DNA from: Clostridiales bacterium Firm_16 | GTDB taxonomy: Bacteria > Bacillota > Clostridia > Saccharofermentanales > Saccharofermentanaceae | Assembly: GCA_001604185.1 (NCBI GenBank) | Contig: LVAV01000006.1 | Coordinates: forward strand, 1-64,000 | Direction: 5' to 3' | DNA: 64,000 bases | Shown: piece by piece, positions 43,202 to 52,651 of the stretch | How positions within the stretch are numbered: position 1 is the first letter of the stretch | Layout: every line of letters begins with the position of its first letter | The notes under the pieces: model-generated | What the model saw: the letters and a program-made list of their open reading frames with translations, nothing else | Told to the model about the DNA's origin: nothing | Database searches by the model: none | Made by a program: the position numbers and the translations under genes

Positions 43202-44101
43202 TCACTTGGATCTTCTGACCGGGATCCAGATTTCGTTATGAAGCCCGACACCATTTTCATTCGGCACTCCATAACACTCAACATTATACTCGTCGACCAG
43301 GTCATACTCTTCTGCGTCAAAAAGCCACTCTCGGAATATATACCGGCGCATCTCCTGTGTCGCTTCGATCGAATTGTCCTTGCACTTGAACTTGGCCCAA
43401 AGTGTCTCGGGGATCTCGATCACTGTCATACCCTCCGGAACCTTGCCGCCGTCATAAAGGACTCCCGTAAGGAACAGGAATCTCTCCCCAAAAGTTATAC
43501 CCTCATAGTCCTTGCACCAGGGCTTGCCGTCGACGTTGAGGATCGTATCGCAGTCACCGACACTGGCCCCATAGAAAACATTCGCATTCAGTTTCTCGCC
43601 GTGCTTGTTGATAAAGTCGTAGACAAAACCCGGGATCTTCTGGAAGCTGTTGTCATTCGTAAAAACATCTGCCACTCCCAGGAGTTGGAACTTCGGTGTT
43701 TTCACGATCTCAACATCCACGGTATCCGCGCCCTTGACCGTAAAAGTCAGCTTGAGCGGCAGGAATGCCTTGGCCGGCTTGTTCTTCTTTTTGATTTCGT
43801 TCGGCGTCGCATTATGGAACCGGCTGAAAGCTTTCGAGAAGCTCTCCGGCGTCTCATATCCGTATCTCGCCGCAACATCGATGATCTTTTCGTTTTTCTC
43901 GATCAGATCCATCGCCGCCAGATAAAGCCGCCTGCTCCTGATATACTCGCCAATAGTGTAACCCGTGATCATCTGAAAACTGTTTTGCAGATAGCCTGCC
44001 GATACATGAACTTCCATAGCAACCTCCTTCAGATCCTGGACCGTCAAGATGTTCCTCTCAATATACCGAAGTGTCTCATTGATAACATCAGCCCAGTTCA
44101 T
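43202..44101 (-). CDS. AraC-family regulator with GyrI-like effector domain (299 aa)
   Basis: N-terminal AraC/XylS double helix-turn-helix (about 1-105: VHVSAGYLQNSFQMITGYTIGEYI, ARYGYETPESFSKAFSRFHN) followed by an effector-binding domain of the GyrI/BmrR type (about 115-299; VEIVKTPKFQLLGV, FGERFLFLTGVLYD). Such proteins sense small, often cationic or amphipathic compounds. Likely controls itself and the downstream serine hydrolase. AGGAGATCGCGT precedes the ATG. Confidence 0.87.
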   Translation of the reverse strand: MNWADVINETLRYIERNILTVQDLKEVAMEVHVSAGYLQNSFQMITGYTIGEYIRSRRLYLAAMDLIEKNEKIIDVAARYGYETPESFSKAFSRFHNATPNEIKKKNKPAKAFLPLKLTFTVKGADTVDVEIVKTPKFQLLGVADVFTNDNSFQKIPGFVYDFINKHGEKLNANVFYGASVGDCDTILNVDGKPWCKDYEGITFGERFLFLTGVLYDGGKVPEGMTVIEIPETLWAKFKCKDNSIEATQEMRRYIFREWLFDAEEYDLVDEYNVECYGVPNENGVGLHNEIWIPVRRSK

Positions 44102-44257
44102 ACGCGATCTCCTGTATTTGTCTTAAGGTTACTATGCCGTCTTCGGAAAATCCTGTCGCAAAATCCGAAGATTTGTCCCGTTACGATCTTCCAACTCTTT
44201 CCATCTCGTGCTATCTAACTCTATTCTACCAGAAGACCACCCCTCCGCCCCCACACG

Positions 44258-44296
44258 CACAAAAAAAGAGGCTGTCGAATCGACAGCCTCTTTCGA
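44258..44296 (-). terminator. Terminator of rplM-rpsI
   Basis: AAAGAGGCTGTCG pairs with CGACAGCCTCTTT (13-bp stem, three-base loop) with a T-run on the minus strand, about 50 bp after the rpsI stop. The cleanest terminator in the window. Confidence 0.9.
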
Positions 44297-44343
44297 GTAA
44301 TCTCTGTGATCGTCCGTAGACGAGAACCGAAGTCAAACTCCGA

Positions 44344-44751
44344 TTAACGCTTACTGAACTGAGAAGCCTTACGAGCTTTCTTGAGACCCGGCTTCTTTCT
44401 TTCCTTCATACGTGCATCACGTGTGAGGAAACCAGCCTTCTTAAGAATTGCCTTGTAAGCTTCTTCATCTGCCTGAACCAGAGCACGGGAGATACCGTGA
44501 CGGATAGCACCGGCCTGACCGGCAATACCGCCGCCTACAGCCTTGCAGATGATGTCGAACTTGCCTTCTGTAGCAGTAGCTACGAGCGGCTGACGAACGA
44601 TGAGCTTCAGTGTATCCAGACCGAAGTAGTCGTCCATATCCTTGTCGTTGATGGTGATCTTACCTGTGCCAGGAAGAAGACGTACGCATGCTACAGCATT
44701 CTTACGACGACCTGTGCCATAGAAGTAAACTTTAGTAGCTTTCTTAGCCAT
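44344..44751 (-). CDS. rpsI: Ribosomal protein S9
   Basis: 135 aa. [21 protein letters not shown] and the basic C-terminus ending ASQFSKR are diagnostic of bacterial S9, whose tail reaches the P-site tRNA. Twenty bases downstream of rplM, the standard pairing. Confidence 0.97.
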   Translation of the reverse strand: MAKKATKVYFYGTGRRKNAVACVRLLPGTGKITINDKDMDDYFGLDTLKLIVRQPLVATATEGKFDIICKAVGGGIAGQAGAIRHGISRALVQADEEAYKAILKKAGFLTRDARMKERKKPGLKKARKASQFSKR

Positions 44752-44771
44752 GTAACTTATTCCTCCCTATA

Positions 44772-45206
44772 TTATGCTTCGAAGTTCAGAACTTCCGGCT
44801 TCTGTGCGGCGTGCTCATGCTCAGCGCCTGCATAAACCTTCAGCTTCTTGAACATCTGACGTCCGAGAGCATTCTTCGGGAGCATACCCTTCACTGCCAA
44901 CTCGAAAGCCTTCTCCGGCTTTGTATCCATAAGCTTTCTGTAAGATGTCTCCTTGAGACCGCCAGCGTAGCCTGTGTGATAACGATACATCTTCTTATCC
45001 AGCTTGTTACCTGTGAGAACGAGCTTGGAAGCGTTGATGACGATTACATAATCTCCTGTATCGATGAAAGGTGTGTATGTCGGCTTATTCTTGCCGCGCA
45101 GAACCATTGCTACTTCAGAAGCGAGACGACCAAGTGTCTTGCCGGAAGCATCAACTACGTACCATTTTCTCTCGATATTTGATGGTGTAGCAACAAATGT
45201 CTTCAT
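44772..45206 (-). CDS. rplM: Ribosomal protein L13
   Basis: 144 aa from the ATG at 45204-45206 ([10 protein letters not shown]), preceded by AGGAGGAAGAAG; codons upstream in frame belong to the leader. [35 protein letters not shown] and GMLPKN are L13 signatures. Assembles early into the 50S subunit. Confidence 0.97.
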   Translation of the reverse strand: MKTFVATPSNIERKWYVVDASGKTLGRLASEVAMVLRGKNKPTYTPFIDTGDYVIVINASKLVLTGNKLDKKMYRYHTGYAGGLKETSYRKLMDTKPEKAFELAVKGMLPKNALGRQMFKKLKVYAGAEHEHAAQKPEVLNFEA

Positions 45207-45242
45207 AATGGACTTCTTCCTCCTAAATTGAATCACGCGTAA

Positions 45243-45297
45243 AGCCCGACTTTTTCGGGCGCCTCACTATAATAGATGCATAAAGGGGTATTGTCAA
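45243..45297 (-). promoter_or_regulatory. rplM-rpsI promoter and leader hairpin
   Basis: Perfect -35 TTGACA (45292-45297), 17-bp spacer, -10 TATTAT (45269-45274). In the short leader GCCCGA...TCGGGC (45244-45260) forms a small hairpin. L13 leaders that mediate autoregulation are known in Firmicutes; whether this hairpin is one cannot be told by eye. Confidence 0.75.
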
Positions 45298-45498
45298 CAC
45301 TTTTTCTCGAAAAATCTCGAAGATTTTCACAAATTCGTCGATTTTCGCCGTTTTTCTCCTCTGTTCACTCACGACAGATAAGATTTTGACCCGCACCCTG
45401 CACCTCCTAAGAATAGTGATGCGTGGCACACTCCCCATATGATATACTAAAATTACATATTTTGTACTATTAAATGTACATGTTGAGGAGGATTAGTT

Positions 45499-46704
45499 AT
45501 GGGTATGAATAACACTAAGGTTTCCCGTCTCAAGAAGATCATAACCGCTTTGCTCGTAGCCGTTATGGTTTTCGCTCTTACCGGCTGTATCCGTTACAGA
45601 GCCAAGATGACGGTTAACTCAGATGGAACAGTGGATGTAGAGGTTCTCTACGCAGTCATGACCACCACAGGTCTGACCGGCGACGATGACTCCAGCTCTT
45701 CATCTTCTGTCACAAACCAGAAGAAGATCGACAAGCTGGAAGAACTTGACTGGGACGTTGAAGAATACACAACAGATGACTACAACGGATTCGTCATTTC
45801 CAAGAAGGGCATCAAGCTTGAGGACCTTCAGGATGAACTCCAGGACACTGACCTTGGTTTCGATAAGTTCTCGATCACCGAGAAGGATGGCCTGTATTCG
45901 CTGAAGTGGGATACTTCCGAAAATACCGAGGAAGTTTCCGAGCAGGTTACTGATATGTCTGCACTCTCTACTTACGGTGCTTACATGGAACTCGTTCTCA
46001 CTCTTCCGGGTGCTGTCGAAGGCCAGAACGCAACCAAAGTCGATGGCAAAACTTTGACCTGGGATATGTTCAAGGTCAAGGAAGATATCCGCGTTGACTT
46101 CAAGCTCGAAGGCGGCGGATTCCCGGGTTGGGCCATCGGTCTGATCGTTGGCGGCGTCATCATCGTAGCAGGCGTGATCGTTGCCATCGTTGTTATGAAT
46201 TCTAAGAAGAAGAAGGGTGACCAGCCGGTTGCTCCTGTTGCTTACAATGCACCTGTAGCACCTCAGGCTCCGGTTGCTCCGCAAGGCTTCCAGCCTCAGG
46301 CTACTGCCGCTCCGCAGGGTTTCCCGCAAGCTCCGGCTCAGCCGCAGGGCTTCCCTCAGGCACCGGCACAGCCTCAGGGCTTCCCGCAGGCACCGGCACA
46401 GCCTCAGGGCTTCCCACAGGCACCGGTTGCTCCACAAGCTCCGGTTGCTCCGCAGGCTCCGGCATATCAGCCACAGCAGGCTCCAGCACAGCCGATGGGT
46501 TTCCCGCAGGTTCCGCAGCCACAAGCTCCGGTTCAGCCTCAGGCATTCCCGGCTCAGGCCCCTGTAGCACCTCAGGCTCCGATCGCTCCTGAAGCACCTG
46601 TTGCCCCGGCAGCACCTCAGGCCCCGGTCGTTCCGCAGGTTCCGGAAACTCCGGCATCCCCGTTCCCGGGCAACCCGTCCGATCCGACTCAGCCCCTCAG
46701 CTGA
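45499..46704 (+). CDS. LppM-like lipoprotein with membrane anchor and Pro/Gln/Ala repeat tail (401 aa)
   Basis: Lipobox LTGC (Cys30); an extracytoplasmic beta-rich domain (about 31-205; YRAKMTVNSDGTVDVEVLY is typical of LppM/DUF3153-like lipoproteins), one membrane helix (about 212-234, AIGLIVGGVIIVAGVIVAI), a KKKK stop-transfer and a tail of about 160 residues made of QAPAQPQGFP-type repeats that would be cytoplasmic. This gives a protein held at both ends of the outer domain. GAGGAGG lies seven bases before the ATG. The tail recalls Pro-rich protein-interaction segments. Function unknown. Confidence 0.7.
   Translation: MGMNNTKVSRLKKIITALLVAVMVFALTGCIRYRAKMTVNSDGTVDVEVLYAVMTTTGLTGDDDSSSSSSVTNQKKIDKLEELDWDVEEYTTDDYNGFVISKKGIKLEDLQDELQDTDLGFDKFSITEKDGLYSLKWDTSENTEEVSEQVTDMSALSTYGAYMELVLTLPGAVEGQNATKVDGKTLTWDMFKVKEDIRVDFKLEGGGFPGWAIGLIVGGVIIVAGVIVAIVVMNSKKKKGDQPVAPVAYNAPVAPQAPVAPQGFQPQATAAPQGFPQAPAQPQGFPQAPAQPQGFPQAPAQPQGFPQAPVAPQAPVAPQAPAYQPQQAPAQPMGFPQVPQPQAPVQPQAFPAQAPVAPQAPIAPEAPVAPAAPQAPVVPQVPETPASPFPGNPSDPTQPLS
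46274..46640 (+). repeat. Coding repeats in the Pro/Gln/Ala tail
   Basis: Thirty-base units encoding QGFPQAPAQP follow one another with almost no variation at about 46320-46425, then shorter APVAPQ units. Repeat-number change within the frame is likely. Confidence 0.7.
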
Positions 46705-46730
46705 TCGCATCAGATTGAAGTAAACAAATC

Positions 46731-46766
46731 AGCCGCTCCGAGCAATCCCTCGGGGCGGCTTTCTTA
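46731..46766 (+). terminator. Terminator of the LppM-like gene
   Basis: AGCCGCTCCGAG pairs with CTCGGGGCGGCT and is followed by TTCTT, 27 bp after the stop codon. The rest of the gap up to 46903 shows nothing recognisable. Confidence 0.75.
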
Positions 46767-46903
46767 TGTGTGAAAAACTCTCGTCCATGGGGCGGAGTTT
46801 TTGCCATATCCGCGTTAGCGCCCACATCCGCGAAGCTCACGTCTGCGACGAGGATCGTCTCTCGGTGCGAATCTCGTCGCATCGCCCGCGCTTCGCGCCG
46901 GCT

Positions 46904-47551
46904 TCACGCGGTCAACGGATTCATCACGCCGAATTCTTTGCACACTTCCTTGATCAGCGCGTCATCATCATCCTGGCGTACAAAAACGATGTGCAAGAGC
47001 GTTTTGCCATTCAAGTAAGTTCCGCCGCCGGCACCCCTGGATCTGCGGATCGTGTAGCGATACCCGTTCTTGCTGCCGGATTTATTCACATTCAGCACCA
47101 CGCTTCCTTCGTTCTTAGTGATCTCATTGTCCATGAACTCCTGCGCCATCTCCTCGGTCTCGAAAGTCAGTAAGTAGATGTTCGTCGCGTTCAGGCTGGT
47201 TTCCGTCGCTTCAATCGCCGAATCCATGTAGAGCGCCTCACTGACCTTGTAGTAGGTTTTGGTGTGGTATAGGAGGTTCTTGTTATTGAACATCCGCTGG
47301 GCGTCGTCACCGGTGACAGAAACATAATAGGCATAGCCGTTTTTGATCTGCTCATCCGTCAGACTCTGCTCGGCCGCCGCTTCATAATCCTGCAGCGTCT
47401 CCAGCTTCTCGGCGTTGTGCTTGCGGAGAATGCTCTCCAGCGTGGAAACATTAAAGTCCTTCACTTTTGTACCGCAGCCGGCAAGCCCCAGCGCCATGCA
47501 CGCCACCAAGGAGATCGCCGCCACTCTCAAAATCGTCGTTAGCTTTCTCAT
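46904..47551 (-). CDS. Small lipoprotein of unknown function (215 aa)
   Basis: Lipobox LAGC (Cys26). The mature part is soluble alpha/beta without a recognised motif; KNGYRYTIRRSRGAGGGTYL near the C-terminus may form a basic patch. AGGAGGAAGAAAC precedes the ATG. Stands alone between a convergent LppM-like gene and the HAD-GNAT fusion. No family recognised. Confidence 0.7.
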   Translation of the reverse strand: MRKLTTILRVAAISLVACMALGLAGCGTKVKDFNVSTLESILRKHNAEKLETLQDYEAAAEQSLTDEQIKNGYAYYVSVTGDDAQRMFNNKNLLYHTKTYYKVSEALYMDSAIEATETSLNATNIYLLTFETEEMAQEFMDNEITKNEGSVVLNVNKSGSKNGYRYTIRRSRGAGGGTYLNGKTLLHIVFVRQDDDDALIKEVCKEFGVMNPLTA

Positions 47552-47661
47552 AGTTTCTTCCTCCTACACTGTCCTTTATAGTATAGACAATTGAAGAGAG
47601 GGAAACGTTACAACTATTTTCGAAAAACTTCTATCGTGATTATTCCGCGTGAAAAAAGCTC

Positions 47662-48819
47662 TTAATCATTCGCGTCCAGTTCTTTTTCCATCATGAAGTC
47701 GTCGCAGATGAAACCCTCGCCGATGTCGGTCTTCTTCTCTTCCACGATGCGGAAGCCGCGGCGCAGGTAGGCGCGGAGCGGCACGTAGTTGCGCTTGTTG
47801 ACGTAGAGACGAACCTTCTTCTTGCCCAGTTCTCTCGCCACATTCTCCGCCTTATCGAAAAGCACTATACTTCTTCTTTCGCCGCGGAAGGGCTTCATGA
47901 GATAGAGTTTGCTCAGGAGCAGCGCGTCGTCCTCCTCCGGCTTCACGCCCATGTAGCCGATGGGGGTGTCGCCCAGCACCAGCAGGAAGTACTGGTAGCC
48001 CTCTTCCCGGATCGCGTGGTCGATGGCGGGCATACTCTGGAACTTCTCCACCATGTAGTTGATCTGCTCCTGGGAGATGATCTTCGGGAAATGCTCGTTC
48101 CAGATGATCTGGGCCAGGGAAACCACCGCCATTTTTCTCGTCGGGGATGTGACCGGCAGCACCTGCACGCTGGACAGCTGCTCGATGATCTTCGGGATTT
48201 CGTTCAGGGATTTCACCACCACATCTGCGGCTGTCACGTTCTGTCCGCCGCTGGTGGGGTTATCGTAGCCGACAGTGTACATTCCTGCCATACGGCCGGC
48301 CTGCACGCCTGCGGTCGAGTCTTCAACTACCAGGCAGCGCTCGGGATCGATGTCCAGGCGGCTCGCTGCCAGCAGGAAAATATCCGGCATGGGTTTGCCG
48401 TTTTCTACTTCGGCTCCGGTGGCAAATACTTCAACATAAGGCCAGAGGTTGAGGTGGTCGAATACCGCTTCCACATAGTCCTGTCGGGAGGAGGAAGCCA
48501 CCGCGATGCGGATGCCTTTGGAATGGCAGAAGTCCAGAAGTTCCGTAAGGCCTTCGGAGCGCTCCAGTCCGGATTCCGGAATGCCGGATACGTTCTTCTT
48601 CCACTGCAGTTCGATAAGGTCTTCCACAGACGCGGGAATGTCGTATTTGGCCTTCATGGCGGTCCACAGGTCTTCGCTGGAACGTCCGACGTACGGACGG
48701 ATGGCTTCGTACGCGCCCTTGGCGCCGTAGCTCTCGAGGATCGATGTCGTGGTCTGGTCATGGAAAGGTTCGCTGTCCAGCAGCACGCCATCCATATCGA
48801 AAATCACTGCAGAAATCAT
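47662..48819 (-). CDS. HAD phosphatase fused to a GNAT acetyltransferase (385 aa)
   Basis: Residues about 1-218 are a beta-phosphoglucomutase-like HAD domain: FDMDGVLLDSEPFHD (Asp8, Asp10), ASSSRQD, GKPMPDIFL and VVEDSTAGVQAGRMAG. Residues about 225-385 are a GNAT domain (YQYFLLVLGDTPIGYMG, LYLMKPFRGERRSI, LYVNKRNYVPLRAYLRRGF). One continuous frame with no internal start signal. Substrates unknown; a linked dephosphorylation and acetylation, or simply shared expression, are both possible. AAGGAG precedes the ATG. Downstream of purF by about 120 bp. Confidence 0.87.
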   Translation of the reverse strand: MISAVIFDMDGVLLDSEPFHDQTTTSILESYGAKGAYEAIRPYVGRSSEDLWTAMKAKYDIPASVEDLIELQWKKNVSGIPESGLERSEGLTELLDFCHSKGIRIAVASSSRQDYVEAVFDHLNLWPYVEVFATGAEVENGKPMPDIFLLAASRLDIDPERCLVVEDSTAGVQAGRMAGMYTVGYDNPTSGGQNVTAADVVVKSLNEIPKIIEQLSSVQVLPVTSPTRKMAVVSLAQIIWNEHFPKIISQEQINYMVEKFQSMPAIDHAIREEGYQYFLLVLGDTPIGYMGVKPEEDDALLLSKLYLMKPFRGERRSIVLFDKAENVARELGKKKVRLYVNKRNYVPLRAYLRRGFRIVEEKKTDIGEGFICDDFMMEKELDAND

Positions 48820-48938
48820 GTTGGCTCCTTTTTGTCCTGTGCGCGGTGCGGCGCTTCGTTTCTGACCTTCACGGCTCGTCCGGCGCGCCGCTCTATTTCT
48901 GATGCGGCCGCCGCGTTGGGGCGCGCCGCGCTCGTTCT

Positions 48939-50336
48939 TCAGTTATTCTCCATCATGTCGATGCCGGTGTCGTAGTTCGGGTAATTGCCCGTGAAGCATG
49001 CATCGCAGAAAGAATGCGTCTTGTCGCCGATGAGGTCGCCCAGGGAATCCACTTCCAGATAGCCCAGGGAGTCGGCGCCCAAGATATCGCGGATCTCATC
49101 CAGCGTGTGCTGGCACGCGATCAGCATATCGCAGCTCGGCACGTCAGTGCCGTAGTAACACGGAGAAATAAACGGCGGCGAGCTGATACGTACATGCACC
49201 TCCGTCGCGCCCGCTTCCCGCAGCATGGTCACGATGTTGGCCATAGTGGTACCACGCACGATGGAGTCGTCGATCAGGACCACGCGCTTGCCCTTCACCG
49301 CCGTCGCCACAGGGTTGAGCTTGATGCGCACCGCTTCCTGACGTTGGTCCTGGGCCGGCTTAATAAACGTCCTGCCGATGTAAGTGTTTTTGACAAAACC
49401 GCGTACCGCCGGGATGCCGGATTCTTCGGCAAAACCACTGGCCGCGTCGAGTCCGGATTCGGGAACTCCGATGACCACGTCAGCTTCGACGGGATGCTGG
49501 CGGGCGAGAAGTCGTCCTGCCTGCAGGCGGGCTTCGTAGACGCTCTTGCCGTCGATGCGGCTGTCGGGTCTGGCGAAATAAATATATTCGAAAATGCACA
49601 TATTGCAGATGCCTCTGCAGTGTGTGCGGATGCTCTGAATGCCGTCTTCACCTACCACCACGATCTCGCCCGGCTCGACGTCGCGCTCGTATTTGGCGCC
49701 GACTGCGTCGAGGGCGCAGGTCTCGGAGGCGAAAACATAGGAGTTGCCGATTCTGCCCATGCAAAGTGGCTTGAATCCGTACGGGTCGCGGGCGGCGATG
49801 AGTTTCTTCGGGCTCATGACCAGCAGAGCATATCCGCCCTGGATCTGTTCCATGGCCTTCTCCACTGCCGTCTCGACCGAAGGCGTGCGGGTCCGCTCCT
49901 TCGCCACGAGGTAGGCAATGATCTCGGAGTCCACCGTCGTCTGAAAAAAAGCACCCTCTTCCTCCAGTTTTTTTCGCAAGGTAATGGCGTTGGTGAGGTT
50001 GCCGTTATGGGCAAGGGACAACGTACCTTTGACGTACTGGGTGACGAGGGGCTGGGTGTTCTTCAGGATACTTGCGCCGGTGGTGGAATATCTGACGTGT
50101 CCGATGGCGATCGTGCCGGTCAGGGAGTCGAGCACGGAGTGGTTAAACACTTCGCTGACCAGGCCCATGTTCTTGTGGCAGCGGATCCATCCGTCGTTAT
50201 TGATTGCGATGCCGCAGCTCTCCTGGCCACGATGCTGGAGTGCGAAAAGACCGTAGTAAACCAGTGGAGCAATCTTCAGACCATCTCTGTCGAAAATACC
50301 GAAAACTCCACATTCTTCATGGCGGGAACCTATCAT
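48939..50336 (-). CDS. purF: Amidophosphoribosyltransferase
   Basis: 465 aa. First committed step of purine synthesis. The sequence HEECGVFGI places the Ntn-glutaminase nucleophile at Cys9, to be exposed by removal of the propeptide. The PRTase domain has VVLIDDSIVRGTTMANIV. Cys residues in CNMCIFE, SPCYYG and FCDACFTG fit the [4Fe-4S]-containing class known from Bacillus. Monocistronic, not in a pur cluster here. Confidence 0.96.
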   Translation of the reverse strand: MIGSRHEECGVFGIFDRDGLKIAPLVYYGLFALQHRGQESCGIAINNDGWIRCHKNMGLVSEVFNHSVLDSLTGTIAIGHVRYSTTGASILKNTQPLVTQYVKGTLSLAHNGNLTNAITLRKKLEEEGAFFQTTVDSEIIAYLVAKERTRTPSVETAVEKAMEQIQGGYALLVMSPKKLIAARDPYGFKPLCMGRIGNSYVFASETCALDAVGAKYERDVEPGEIVVVGEDGIQSIRTHCRGICNMCIFEYIYFARPDSRIDGKSVYEARLQAGRLLARQHPVEADVVIGVPESGLDAASGFAEESGIPAVRGFVKNTYIGRTFIKPAQDQRQEAVRIKLNPVATAVKGKRVVLIDDSIVRGTTMANIVTMLREAGATEVHVRISSPPFISPCYYGTDVPSCDMLIACQHTLDEIRDILGADSLGYLEVDSLGDLIGDKTHSFCDACFTGNYPNYDTGIDMMENN

Positions 50337-50438
50337 ACGACATCACCTGCTTTCTCTTTCGAGAACATTTTATTGGATGCATCTTTCTCCGTCAATGCGA
50401 TATACTAATAAGAAATGAACGGAAAGGAACCAGTTTTC

Positions 50439-51386
50439 GTGTCAATCTGCTTAAAAAGCTCTTATTCGTGTTGTGCGTTGTGTCCGCGTGTTTGTGGGGT
50501 GGACCGCAGTAGCGGTGCCACCGGTTTCTGCGGCATGTCTTCGGAACTTCGTATCTCGCGGGTGGGGCTGCATATGTGGGAGGAGCCTTGTCTTTCCGGC
50601 ACCCGCGGCTCCGGCACGATTTTCTTCACCGGCTGCAACCTCGGGTGCGTGTTCTGCCAGAACTATGAGATCAGCCGCCGCGTAGGGCGCGGGGCGGGAG
50701 TTGGCAAAGTGAGTGACCCCACTACATGCCACATAAAGCCGGGCAAGTTCTTTTCCATAGAAGACTTCGCACAAGCCATGCTCTCCCTTCAGAGCCAGGG
50801 CGCGCACAACATCAACTTCGTGACCGGCACCCACTACATTCCGCATATCGTGGAGGGCGTGCGGCTGGCCCGCGAGCAGGGGCTCGTTCTTCCGACGCTT
50901 TACAACTGCGGCGGCTACGAGTCCGTCGAGGCGCTGCGCCTGCTGGATGGCACCATCGACATCTACCTGCCTGACATGAAGTTCTTCTCCCCCGATGTGT
51001 CGAGAAAATACTGCGGCGCGCGGGATTACTTCGAACGCAGCCGCGACGCCATCGCCGAGATGGTTCGCCAGTGCCCCGTGCAGGAGTTCGACAGCGACGG
51101 GATCATGCGCCGCGGCGTCATCGTCCGCCACCTGATGCTGCCGGGTCTGCTTTTCGACACCAAGCACATCCTTGATTATCTCACCGAGACTTACGGCAAC
51201 CAGATCACCATCAGCCTCATGAATCAGTACACCCCTATGCCGGGTGTTCCCGAGGAGCTCGCGACCCCGCTGAATCCCAAGCACTACGAGTCCATGGTCA
51301 ACTACCTCTCCATCCTCGGTCAGGAAAACGCCTACACCCAGGAAGGCGGCACCGTCAGCGAAAGCTTCATCCCCGATTTCGAGTGA
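50439..51386 (+). CDS. Radical SAM protein, PflA-like (COG1313 type), 315 aa
   Basis: CxxxCxxC motif GCNLGCVFCQNYEIS (Cys66, Cys70, Cys73) for the SAM-bound [4Fe-4S] cluster, plus an N-terminal CALCPRVCGVDR...GFCG cysteine set characteristic of this group, often annotated as pyruvate formate-lyase activating enzyme. True substrate not established. The GTG at 50439 is preferred as start because AAGGA precedes it and because the family begins a few residues before the first Cys; the ATG at 50415 lacks a site. Divergent from purF. Confidence 0.85.
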   Translation: MSICLKSSYSCCALCPRVCGVDRSSGATGFCGMSSELRISRVGLHMWEEPCLSGTRGSGTIFFTGCNLGCVFCQNYEISRRVGRGAGVGKVSDPTTCHIKPGKFFSIEDFAQAMLSLQSQGAHNINFVTGTHYIPHIVEGVRLAREQGLVLPTLYNCGGYESVEALRLLDGTIDIYLPDMKFFSPDVSRKYCGARDYFERSRDAIAEMVRQCPVQEFDSDGIMRRGVIVRHLMLPGLLFDTKHILDYLTETYGNQITISLMNQYTPMPGVPEELATPLNPKHYESMVNYLSILGQENAYTQEGGTVSESFIPDFE

Positions 51387-51639
51387 TCCTTCGGCTGCGA
51401 CGGGTCCTGGCGGCTGGATGTGGTCGATTCTCTGGATGCGGTCGATTGTCAGAAGGCGCGTCTGAATTGACGCACTGATCTGACACACTTTCTGACGCAA
51501 AGCTGTGAGGCGGTCGCATATGCAAAAGATCTATGTTTTTGTTATACTTAACACATGCGTGGCGCGAAACGTGCGAACAATGACCGTCTGCCGACCGTGC
51601 CTCACTCACCTAATACCCGCGAAAGGAGTCTGCCTGTTC

Positions 51640-52593
51640 ATGAACGAAGAGATCATCCAGGATTCTGTGTCCCTGGGACACGATGATTTCGACGATACTA
51701 CGCCGATCATATACAACCAGCCGGTCAAGCAGTTCTCCAAATGGGTCCTCAACGGTGACGAGGAGGAAGTGGATTTCGTACCGAACACCAGTATCCGCAT
51801 CTGGTATAACAACCAGTACCGGAACTATCCGATCCACAAGCACGACGCGCTGGAAGTTTGCATTCCGATTGAGAACGAGTACAAGTACATCGTCGGTTCG
51901 AAGTCCTATACGCTTGTTCCCGGAGACATCTTCATTCTCCCGCCGAACATTCCGCACGAGATTGAATGCGAACACGAAGGCTGCAGATTCATCTATCTTT
52001 TCAAGCTTTCCTTCCTCAAAGATCTGTTCGAGTATTCTTTCTTGAACGACTACTTCAAGGAAGTGCACCTGATCAACGAAGCGAATTACCAGAACTACGG
52101 TCAGATGTATTCGGCCTTCATGTGGATCAACGATCAGTATTTCATGTACGAGAACATGGTGCTGGAGATGCCGATCTATTCCAAACTTCTGAATATCCTT
52201 TCCATGTTTGTCCGCACGAACCCGCAGTTCACGCCGATCCGCATGGAGGACGCCAAGACCAAGGACAAATACACGAAGTTCAAGGCGTTGATCAATCACA
52301 TCAACTCCCACTTCATGGATGAAATCACGCTGGAGTGGGCTGCGGACTACGTCGGTTTCTCGAAGTTCCATTTCACCCGGCTTTTTAAGGAATACACGGA
52401 CGTTACCTTCTACGACTACCTGCTGCACAGACGAATGCAGGCAGCACGTGTTTTGCTGTCCGACTCCAACAAAACCGTAACTGAGATCGCGTTCCAGGCC
52501 GGCTTCAACAACCTTACCAGTTTCACCCGAAGCTTCAAGAAGTACACCGGCCTGACCCCATCCCAGTACCGGCTCAGCAAGAGCAAGCTCTGA
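51640..52593 (+). CDS. AraC-family regulator with cupin sensor domain (317 aa)
   Basis: Starts at the ATG 51640 after AAAGGAG; the upstream 45 in-frame codons are leader. The N-terminal half is a cupin-like sensor (IHKHDALEVCIPIENEYKYIV, LVPGDIFILPPNIPHEIE). The C-terminal about 100 residues hold the AraC helix-turn-helix pair (YVGFSKFHFTRLFKEYTDVTF and AFQAGFNNLTSFTRSFKKYTG). By position it is the likely activator of the sugar uptake genes downstream on the opposite strand. Confidence 0.88.
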   Translation: MNEEIIQDSVSLGHDDFDDTTPIIYNQPVKQFSKWVLNGDEEEVDFVPNTSIRIWYNNQYRNYPIHKHDALEVCIPIENEYKYIVGSKSYTLVPGDIFILPPNIPHEIECEHEGCRFIYLFKLSFLKDLFEYSFLNDYFKEVHLINEANYQNYGQMYSAFMWINDQYFMYENMVLEMPIYSKLLNILSMFVRTNPQFTPIRMEDAKTKDKYTKFKALINHINSHFMDEITLEWAADYVGFSKFHFTRLFKEYTDVTFYDYLLHRRMQAARVLLSDSNKTVTEIAFQAGFNNLTSFTRSFKKYTGLTPSQYRLSKSKL

Positions 52594-52651
52594 GCACTTC
52601 CCTTTCTCACACTATATCGATTTGCGAAAACAGGCATGAACTCTGACTAGT

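Noticed and set aside
51409-51452. Short direct repeat CTGGATG-GGTCGATT before the AraC gene
   Set aside because: Only two copies of about 18 bp, in GC-biased sequence just after a stop codon; no symmetry or link to a promoter.
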